From assembly GCA_013115135.1 (NCBI GenBank), contig JABANP010000037.1:168534-232533 (forward strand): a stretch of 64,000 nucleotides of DNA. The letters are read 5' to 3'. The notes under the pieces were generated by a model that ran no database searches, had not been told where the DNA came from, and saw only the letters and a program-made list of their open reading frames with translations. This DNA is from Perkinsus olseni (lineage: Eukaryota; Perkinsozoa; Perkinsida; Perkinsidae). The translations under genes were made by a program, and so were the position numbers. Below, piece after piece: positions 56,612-64,000 of this stretch; position 1 is the first letter of the stretch; each line of letters begins with the position of its first letter.

Positions 56612-57025
56612 CTCCCGCTTCTCTAGGGGGATCAAGCGAGGACAGGGATTTGAGGGCAGCCGCTGTATTAACTCAACAGGCAGTGAGAAGGTCAACGCCA
56701 GATTTTATCAGGCATGTAACATCTATCGTGTTCTCCCTTGTTAGGGCTTCTGCTGGTCTCTCCTGACCCTCCAGTCCGCACAGTGTGGTGCTGCACAGAT
56801 CGTCACATTGGTGACCAGGTATCCAGGCATCCTAAAAAGTAACATCGACGTTCTCATAGAGCTTATCATCAACACTTTCTTACAGGACAGTTGGGGTTGC
56901 TGTTCGGTCGCGTCGTGGGCGGAGCTCGCTCGCTGCAGCCCTCGATGGTCTCCTGTGGGGACTCCTGAAACGGTACTTTGACCGTCGGTCGCCCTCCTCA
57001 CCCCTCACCCTTGTACGACGATGAT
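56608..57025 (+). CDS. Unrecognised small spliced gene
   Basis: The ATG at 56608 reads MTPASLGGSSEDRDLRAAAV, LTQQAVRRSTPDFIRH. A 29-nt GTAACA...TAG intron leads to GFCWSLLTLQSAQCGAAQIV. A second intron (about 56820-56886, GTATCC...ACAG) leads to TVGVAVRSRRGRSSLAAALD, GLLWGLLKRYF. Frame is kept through both introns, which supports the model. The central segments are hydrophobic enough for one or two membrane helices. No family is recognised; the 3' end may extend to the acidic LYDDDATFDEVG segment near 57015-57050. Confidence 0.4.
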
Positions 57026-57541
57026 GCAACCTTTGATGAGGTGGGCTCTGATGAACGGCTCGGCGTGTACTCCGTAGGAGGTCGCTGCATGTGTGTTCTG
57101 TTGATCGGCTCGCCACCTCCGAACATACTGCCCCAGGTAGCAGCTGTGACCCTTTGGGGATGATTCTGGAGCACCGCAAGGTCGCCCTGCTCGGAGTTGG
57201 GCCGAGTTGATTGTTGTGAAACGCTGAGGTGGGAACAGAAATCCTTCCAGGGTTTTATGACGAGATGCATAATTGTAGAGTACGATCAGAGCGATTACGG
57301 ACTGTGAAGAATTCTGGCGAAGTCGAATTCCGTCCCCACGCTGTACCACGCGATCGCCGAGCCACAGTGATGACACGATTTATCCGCTGATTCTGCTGTG
57401 CACAGGTGTCTACAGTACCGGAGGGTCTCCGAGTCCCGATAGAGAAGACAATCGCCTTACCTCGAACGGTCGAACTCGCTGCTGTGTGCTGTACTGCCAT
57501 GGGCAGTTGTATTATGTGATCTGACAAAAACGACTACGCGT

Positions 57542-58146
57542 CTAATGAAGCGAGTCAAACCTTCCGTACATCGAGTCACTTTCCTTACTGGCCCCCAGCA
57601 TGGGTTGTTGAGACCGCGGGAGTCCCAAACCGCAAGCGCCCTTCACACTTGAATGCCTGATGTACCGGGCTGGTTCCATTAAGACCGTGGTGGCTGCTCA
57701 CCTCCTCTCTTTTATCGTGGCTTGGGGACGGAGACTGTTCAGGAACTCCGCCACCTCTGGGATGTTCCGAACAGTATCCGGAGGTCTCGCACAGTCCGCC
57801 TTGGTGAGGTCGAAATACACGCAGGATCCAATCGGACGACCTGACAATTCCCATAAATCCGAGACGAGCCTCGGCAGGACTCACCGGAGGGGTAGCCGCT
57901 GCCACTGCCTCCTGGCACGTGACCGGCAGGGTGATGCCCTTGGGAGGCGGGTTGCTCTTTGATCTCAGTGAGCAGCTCAACGTAGGCCAGAGCCACTCTC
58001 TTAGTCCACACATGTGGCGTTACTGTCCGCAGATGCTGACACTCTCTGATGAACTTCTTCAAATTCCCGACGCCTTGTTGCCAGTCAGTACGGAATAGAT
58101 GGATGTGTTCTAATAGACTTGCTTCAGCGGATATCCTCGCTGTCAT
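57542..58146 (-). CDS. Hypothetical protein, three exons
   Basis: The ATG at 58146 reads MTARISAEASLLEHIHLFRT, DWQQGVGNLKKFIRECQHLR and VWTKRVALAYVELLTEIKEQ, an alpha-helical start. A Gly/Ser/Pro linker ends at a GTGAGT donor. The next exon gives SCVYFDLTKADCARPPDTVR and NIPEVAEFLNSLRPQATIKE up to another GTGAGC donor. The final exon runs to a TAG near 57542. Frame is consistent across the first intron. The protein would be roughly 170 residues. I recognise no domain. Confidence 0.5.
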
Positions 58147-59165
58147 GAGGGATGATTAGTTCTAGCCGATACCAGTGCTCAGGGGCGTACTCTCGCCACC
58201 TTCCCAGAGGATGACAGAACACAAATCTCAAACAGCATCCTGAACCACAGCTGTCTAGCATAGACGACAAGGGTTGAGAGATTCTAACCAGTAGACATCT
58301 CAGTTATCAGTAATGAACCGACTTCCCAGGGAACGCCGATAAAACAGCGGCGGTACTCCGCCGTTATCACTGCAAGTTCGATGCCCTCCGCAGGTGAACA
58401 GTTCGACCCTTAGGGTCACTGTTGGTCGAAGCAACAGCACAGAGCCCGTACGATGGGACATCTACTTTAAGCAGTAGTACTTCATTCGTTCAACGATAAC
58501 GGTTTTGGCAAAAAATCAAACAGCACAACGAACAGAAGGCGCCATCCTGGTAGTGATGATGATACCTCCGCAAACGGTGGCCAAGGGCGGTCGGAATATC
58601 GAGCCGGAACGATAACAATCTCAGAGCATTCTTGAACTAGTCGGAAAAGTGGGTCTACAAGGGGGTGCCTAGGACGCAGTACGAGGTCACCGCGAGAGAT
58701 AGCGAAACAGGTAATGAACGTCTCGTTGATTATCATAGGACGGGTGACACCTGACACAGGGACAAGTGGAAAGCGGCTAGTACGACAGAGTAACAAGATT
58801 ATGACAACATTAACGCGGCGAGCAGTTCACTAATGATCTACAACCCCATCGATTTCTTATTCGGTGACTGTATGAATCATGATATCCCTGGCTAAGGAGG
58901 CTTTTTCGTTTCATAAGTCGGAAACGCTATCGATGAACAACTGCGCAGTTGAGAAGAGTTATGAGAGGAGGTTAATCCTCAACGCACGTTCGCTCACGGC
59001 GAGTGTGTTCCCTGCGGGCTCAAGACTAAAGCAGCATCCGATGATGTAGCGATTCCAAGGGATTGCGCCCAATGCATGCTGTTCACGAACCAAAGACTAC
59101 GCGCCGTGGAATGTGACGCGGTCTGCACTCGCACCCGTCTCGCGTCTCACCTGCAGGACCTGCAG
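58147..59165. other. Spacer without a supported gene
   Basis: Frames at 58482-58796 (minus) and 59076-59411 (plus) have no domain; the latter is antisense to the exon described next. A GCGGCGG...CCGCCG hairpin lies at about 58345-58366. Confidence 0.35.
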
Positions 59166-59713
59166 CTAGTCAGCTCTTCGCATAGTTCTATGGGTCAGGG
59201 AGCTCGGGCCGATCAGCCGGGCTTCTCGCACTTCCTCGAATGTCCGATGCACCAAATCGGAGCAAATTCTCCGGACTCGGATGGGGTCGCTGCCACCACC
59301 ACTTCTCATCATGAACTGACGGTAGATACAAATCTCCATGTGCTTGCGCTGGTGTCGAAAGAAATCATCTATGGAGCTGTATACGTCAACCGTATCGCCA
59401 CCAGAGGATGACGAAGGCCTGAAGAAGACAGAGTGAGTGCTTGGCCGGAACGCTCCTTTCGCAGCCTTGACGGCAGACGAACCAAAGCTTACGCAGAATA
59501 GACTGAGCCTTCTCCGCTGTCTTTGGTATCATCAGTCATGTTCCCATGTAATAGCTAACACAGATTATTTCCCATCAACTCAGCAGCGACAGCTGTTGAA
59601 CTCACCTCTAACAGAAACTTGCTCGGGTCTTTTTCTGGAACAGGGGCGTCGAGGAGCTTCTCATCGATGTCGGTGTATTCGTCGAAGGGCCAGCTGGAAC
59701 CGTTGTCGGCCAT
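59166..59713 (-). CDS. Small protein of an unrecognised paralogous family, member 1
   Basis: The ATG at 59713 begins MADNGSSWPFDEYTDIDEKL, LDAPVPEKDPSKFLLE and ends at a GTGAGT donor. A helical segment near 59440-59530 (TAEKAQSILRKLWFVCRQGC) may be a second exon. The last exon, after CTTCTTCAG, reads TVDVYSSIDDFFRHQRKHME and then SDPIRVRRICSDLVHRTFEE, VREARLIGPSSLTHRTMRR, with TAG at 59166-59168. The C-terminal block is shared with the gene at 60582-60857: DFF-x2-QR, DP-x2-V-x-R-x-C-x2-LV-x2-TF-x2-V-x-EAR-x2-GPS-x2-T-x-RTM. No known family is recognised. No signal peptide or membrane helix is seen. Confidence 0.6.
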
Positions 59714-60581
59714 TATTTGTCGTCAAAGAGGCGTCGTTGTTTTTGAGATGATGTTATTGATATAATTCAGATTTATCCCTTCGGCGGACGGGGCCAGAGT
59801 GGGAGGGAATCAGAGTTCTGAGGAGTATTAACTAAAAAAATGACCACCTCGACTGCGTCCAAGTTGCGCAGGCACTGTCAACCATTCCGTAACAAACGCA
59901 ATCGGTATCTTGATCAGAGCGTCGTCATCATAACAAGTTGAGTATCTTCATGAATGTAGGGATTGGAAATTACAGCGGACGAGGAAATAGAGGGAGGACG
60001 TTGAATAGTGAGTAGCATCACTACTGGACAGGACGTAACGCGTAACCTCCCTGACTTCAGCTTGTAGTCTACAAGAAGACTTCCTCATTGGAATTGCGAT
60101 AGAGAGAACAATCATGCAGGAGATGATGGACTAATCTCTACGCAGCTTCACCTGTTCGCAGTAAATTCGAAGGTCCATCATCATGATGACACCCCTAGCG
60201 AACCAATAACAACAGATGCAAAGACCGATAATGTTGACGTACACGAGCGACTGACATAGGCCTGCGATACTGTGATTGCAGTACCGAGGCGAGCCTCGTC
60301 GATCAGAAAAAGCACCGGTTCACACGCTGCCATGTTTGCAGCTACAGAGGTCCCGGGCTCGGACGAAACCAATCATGATCAGTATGCATCTTCCATGAGA
60401 ATGAAATACATTTACTTTTGACGACGACGACGACAACAATAAAATCACACCCAATCATCAAGGTCCGATGAGAACGTCGGCAAATGAGATGAGATCAAAA
60501 CAGAGGCTCGGTGAATACCTAGAAGAAAGCGCCGGCTCGGCCGATCGATGGATCGACATCTGAACCACGCACCTTGATCAT

Positions 60582-60857
60582 TCAGTTGGCTGATCTGAAG
60601 TGGTCCCCAGGTCGCATCATCGTCCGATTAGTGATCGGGCTGGGGCCTCTTTTTCGAGCTTCCTCAACTTGACTGAATGTGTGCTGCACCAAAGCTTGGC
60701 ACGCTCGTTGAACCTTCTCTGGATCTGCGCCTCTGTCGTGGATTGAGTTTGCTATCCATTTGGCTATCTCTTGACGCTGGCGTTCGAAGAAATCCACTGT
60801 GGAGCCAGCAGACTCGGAACTACTGTTGGAGTGACTGAGGAAAAGAGGGCTTGCCAT
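60582..60857 (-). CDS. Small protein of an unrecognised paralogous family, member 2
   Basis: A single 91-residue frame begins MASPLFLSHSNSSSESAGST at 60857 and ends near 60582. After the Ser-rich start it reads VDFFERQRQEIAKWIANSIH, ADPEKVQRACQALVQHTFSQ and VEEARKRGPSPITNRTMMRP. This is collinear with the C-terminal part of the gene at 59166-59713 without gaps in the conserved positions, at roughly one-third identity, so the two are old duplicates. The N-terminal domain of member 1 is missing here and may lie in an upstream exon. Function unknown. Confidence 0.6.
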   Translation of the reverse strand: MASPLFLSHSNSSSESAGSTVDFFERQRQEIAKWIANSIHDRGADPEKVQRACQALVQHTFSQVEEARKRGPSPITNRTMMRPGDHFRSAN

Positions 60858-60910
60858 GAACTCTTACGTTACGAGCCTCAATGTTTTGGATCGCGCCTTT
60901 TCCAACGTAA

Positions 60911-61405
60911 GCGACCCAGTTAATTAATCGAACAGTTTAGTCCAACGGCGAGGTGAGGGAGCCTTGGACAGATAAGAGACCAGGATGCCGCGCGTTGGAC
61001 TCACTCTGAACAAGTAGAGCTTGCATCGTTACGGCCCGGGGGAACTAACCCGCCAGAGCTCTCGGAATGAACCTACGCAAGTACGATCATGAACTCGCGT
61101 GTATGTGCTAGACAGTGGCCAGGTTTCGAAGACGTGAGATCGGAGAGATGCAGCCTGACCCACCGCAGGGAGGAGTTTTTCTCGCTGTAGATTGTGGACC
61201 ACAGGAAGTGGAGGCATGCGCTACAGAAAGAATCTTATTCACTGAACTGCAAAGCGAAGTTCCGCTGAGTCCTGCTCGCGATCGCACAACAACACTGCAT
61301 TGCCGACGTACGGATCGAGAGCTCTGCTCAGCGTGATCACACGTGACGATTGAGCAAACCGCAGTAATCTGGTTGAAGTACGTCCGTTAAAGAATTGTGA
61401 GACTT
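60911..61405. repeat. Diverged direct repeat, copy A
   Basis: This begins GCGACCCAGTTAATTAATCGA and shares long stretches with copy B at 62158-62545, including GTTGGACTCACTCTGAACAAG, AATGAACCTACGCAA, GGAGGCATGCGCTACAG and CATTGCCGACGTAC. Copy A contains about 115 extra bases at about 61085-61200 that are absent from copy B. Neither copy has a recognisable reading frame. Confidence 0.75.
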
Positions 61406-62157
61406 CTGACGGCCCCACAAACCACAAGGAATTGTGGGGTGCTTTTACCATCTCTAATCCCTATGAGCGAAATCTATTCAGGGGAGCGAATACGTCGCAA
61501 TCCTGCAGTACATTCGCTGCCGACACGATGCATCTAAATGAAAGGACTACCATGCGAGTCAGATCGAGCGTTGCGACTCGGGAGCGCGATCGATTCCCGA
61601 GGAAAAAGCGCGCGCCATTACGGTCGATTGTAGAATTCTGCGCAACTGGGTTGAAGCTCTCTATTCCACTGAGGAGATGCTTCGCACCACGCTTTCTCTT
61701 GCTATTCATGCAGGATGTAAACTGTAATATTGTTCTTGGTCGACCTCACCGCGCCCACGATCCACTTGCGCGGATTGTGTGAATGGGCGATAAGCTATGT
61801 GCTTGTAATGCCCGGCAATAAAGTTTGAATTGAATTGAACTGGGTTGAAATAGAGTGCTCTGTTTTAGTAGGACTTCGCTTCCACTTAGACGTTTTCCGG
61901 GCAGAAAAGTCGTGTGGCATGCAATGACATCCCTCCGGATATAGTATCTCATAGATGCTAGGTCCTATCTCGAAGTGGCGAGGCGAGAACTGGGGAGTCG
62001 GCCAGATAAAACTGCCTACTAATGGTATAATGGAGTTTCGCCCAAAATACGTGAACACTTAGAGGTGAAGTGCTGTTCCCAGCGGAGTGACATCATTATT
62101 CAGATGTATTTCAGATCGCGTCTTCTGCATTATAGCGGCATCGGTGTCGCTAACGCG
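61406..62157. other. Spacer between the two repeat copies, with a hairpin
   Basis: CCCCACAA (61413-61420) and TTGTGGGG (61432-61439) form an 8-bp stem immediately after repeat copy A. Frames at 61432-61782 (plus) and 61461-61709 (minus) have no domain. Confidence 0.4.
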
Positions 62158-62545
62158 AGCGACCCAGCACGGCCAATTAGTCGAACAATTTACGCCAACG
62201 GCGAAGAGAGGGAGCTTTCGGCGGGAAAAAAATCAAAAAGCAGCGTGTTGGACTCACCCTGAACAAGTACCACTTGCATCATTGCGCCTCGGGGGAGCTA
62301 AGACACCAGATATTTCCGAATGAACCTATGCAACTACCACAGGATGTGGAGGCATTCGCTACAGGAAGCGACTTGGGTCTCACTGAACTGCAAAGGAAAA
62401 AGCTACGCTGAGTCCTGCCCGCACACGCACAAAAACACGGCATTGCCGACGTACTGCTTGAGAGCTCTACTCAAGCGTGATGACGCGTGTCGATTGAGAG
62501 AACCGCGGCAAGTTGGTTGAAATGCATCCGTGAGAGAGTTGGGGC
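62158..62545. repeat. Diverged direct repeat, copy B
   Basis: This matches copy A (60911-61405) in the same orientation at roughly three-quarters identity by eye, lacking the 115-bp segment of copy A. It begins GCGACCCAGCACGG and ends near GTTGGTTGAAATGCATCCG. It is probably a non-autonomous dispersed element or an old segmental duplication. Confidence 0.75.
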
Positions 62546-62754
62546 CCCGACTCGAGTCATTAAGTATGCTAGGGTGTACTGCTTACCAGTAATAAGTCAC
62601 CACATTTAGCTGCAAGTTGTGCATTAGTGGTTGTGCATCGCACACGGCGTGTGCCACACGCGAACAAATGGTCTGGGAGAGGCGGCTTCAACGTTCCATC
62701 GAATTAGGTGACGGTGGCGAAACCTTCCGGGCTCAAAGACGTTCGGGCTATTCA

Positions 62755-63240
62755 GTAAATCAATCCCGGGACTGGGGATCAATCCCAGGATCGAGCGAAG
62801 CCTTTTTCTGTTCAGTCAATCGATCTTGGGAGCAGTTCTAGGATCAATCGCCGGATCGATCCTAAATGCGTAACGCATTATGCGTTCAAAGGAGCACAGG
62901 ATCGATCCCAGGACCGGTCCTGGGACTCAATTTTTCAGGATTGGTAGACACCGATCCTGGGGGCTCTGGAGCGCGCGAAACAACACTAAATTACACAAAG
63001 TCACAGCGTACCTCACAAGGATTGTTCGTATGTAACGATAAGATGCAAGACAACCGGGCTGTTCAGTAAAAGACCAACAAGCCAGTCCCAGGATCGATCT
63101 TCAGAATAGATTTTGAAGATCAATCCCTGGCTCAGGGAACTCGGTCCTGAAACTTTTCAGGACTGATCCCGGGATCGATTTCAAACACTGTTCATAAAAC
63201 ACGATCTTGAAACTCGAGCCCGGGATCAATCCCAGGACCC
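62755..63240. repeat. Cluster of GATCGATCCCAGGA-type motifs in both orientations
   Basis: At least ten variants of GATCRATCCCRGGA or its inverse (TCCTGGGATCGATC) occur within about 490 bp, often as back-to-back palindromes such as CAGGATCGATCCCAGGACC followed by GGTCCTGGG. The motif is not seen at this density elsewhere in the window. No gene is recognised in it. Confidence 0.8.
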
Positions 63241-63346
63241 TCCTTTGTGTACAACTTGTGCCCACTCGTTATTTACTTGAAATGTCTCACTGCCATCCAC
63301 GGCCATCTCAACTTGTACACAAGTATACATAAGTCGCGGAGTTCAC

Positions 63347-63425
63347 TAGGCGGGGATCGAACCTAGGTCATTCGCTTAGGACATTTTCTGGATGCTCAAT
63401 TGGCTGCCTTCGAAAAGCCGCCCCA
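63347..63425 (-). other. tRNA-like segment with box A and box B (not a clean tRNA)
   Basis: On the minus strand, GGCAGCCAATTGAGCATCCA and a GGTTCGATCCCCG box B lie at tRNA-like spacing, matching the layout at about 1308-1379 (GGCAGGAAGCTGAGCTCCA ... GGTTCGATCCCCG). Stem pairing is poor apart from GGCGG/CCGCC ends. A degenerate tRNA or a tRNA-derived repeat is likely. Confidence 0.25.
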
Positions 63426-64000
63426 CTCAATGCCGAACAGGCGATTGGAAAGCTCAATCTTTATGAATCTCGGAGTCGCCAATCATCACCACTTCATGGC
63501 TGCTGCCTTGATCGTCTGTGAATAAGAATCACTATCTGTCACAGATATGTCACTATCATCACAGTGATGGGATGCTCGAGGAGCAGCCAGCGGCTGGCGT
63601 AGCTAACTGGCTGGAATGGGGAAAGAACTCCACCAGAAGCCTCACTCCCTCACCGAAATGGGTACCTGCTCTGAGAGATCCCAAGGAAGGACTGTTAGGA
63701 GCCTCAGTTGACTCTAACACAAGAGTGAAGGGAGGCGCCAAGAAAGCCTTGAGTATGCGTGCAACTGTGTAGGCAGCATAGCTAATGGCAAAGCAGCGCA
63801 ACTGTGGAGACAACACTGAGGATGCCATTCTCAGCCCTCAGCATTATCATACATAAGAAACATCAAAGCAGCAATACTCAGTAGATTAAGCACTTGTGCT
63901 AAGCCTGTGCTAAGCCTATAACGGCTCCATATAACAGGACAACGTGCAAGGTTGATGGAATTGTGCGGACTACTGCACGTGCAGGTCAGAAGCAAGCATA
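63426..64000. other. Unassigned end of window
   Basis: Overlapping open frames exist on both strands (63518-63772 plus, 63559-63828 minus). Neither shows a domain, and their overlap makes at least one a shadow. The minus-strand frame has a hydrophobic, Ala/Leu-rich start but nothing further to support it. Confidence 0.3.

Noticed and set aside
63518..63828. Overlapping plus and minus frames near the window end as genes
   Set aside because: They overlap almost fully, neither has a domain or splice context, and the region is repeat-rich.

Overview
The window is nuclear DNA of a eukaryotic protist. Genes sit on both strands and are closely packed. Most are cut by many very short GT-AG introns (about 35-90 nt) that can be read directly from frame changes inside conserved proteins. 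All three standard stop codons end genes, so the code is standard. Base composition is near 50% GC. The protein set (flagellar CFAP298, an HPR/RAP RNA-binding protein, a CCCH/CHY zinc-finger protein, and lineage-specific small families) with this gene architecture points to an alveolate, most likely Perkinsus or a close relative. That placement is inference; no rRNA or spliced-leader gene is present to prove it.

Layout. 1-3.2 kb: the tail of an acidic hypothetical gene, then a J-domain (DnaJ-like) co-chaperone gene. 3.2-4.9 kb: spacer with a decayed retroelement RNase H. 5.1-5.4 kb: pterin-4a-carbinolamine dehydratase. 5.6-7.5 kb: unrecognised spliced exons. 7.9-12.7 kb: a long HPR-type gene ending in a RAP domain. 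12.8-17.0 kb: spliced genes of unknown function that share a small repeated helical motif. 17.2-18.8 kb: a bromodomain plus ET-domain (BET-like) gene. 19.1-20.0 kb: an intronless aquaglyceroporin. 20.6-21.6 kb (minus): a small mitochondrial-type protein. 21.7-24.6 kb: RRP9 (U3-55K), a WD40 protein of the U3 snoRNP. 24.8-27.1 kb: a CCCH-RWD-like-SANT-CHY zinc-finger gene.

27.2-27.8 kb is a six-copy minisatellite enclosed by an inverted repeat. 28.8-29.6 kb (minus) is a secreted protein. 31-33.3 kb (minus) holds one or two unrecognised genes. 33.7-34.7 kb (minus) is phosphatidylinositol synthase. 35.5-37.2 kb is a ZDHHC4-like palmitoyltransferase. 37.4 kb is tRNA-Leu(CAG). 37.7-39.1 kb (minus) is CFAP298. 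39.3-41.1 kb (minus) is eIF3e. 42.9-43.6 kb carries two diverged tandem copies of an unknown module. 44.4-46.0 kb (minus) is a Tudor-like/APH-kinase-like fusion. 48.8-55.2 kb (minus) is a very long coiled-coil gene. It is divergent from ribosomal protein uS7 (55.5-56.4 kb). Two small genes with a shared, unrecognised C-terminal signature lie at 59.2-59.7 and 60.6-60.9 kb. The last 3 kb is gene-poor and repeat-rich.

The genes are ordinary eukaryotic housekeeping (translation, ribosome biogenesis, lipid synthesis, protein lipidation, chromatin reading, flagellum) mixed with lineage-specific genes. No operon or coordinated gene cluster is evident. The most unusual items are the two-member small-protein family near the end, the inverted-repeat-bounded minisatellite, the Tudor-kinase fusion and the 45-bp element shared by two distant loci.
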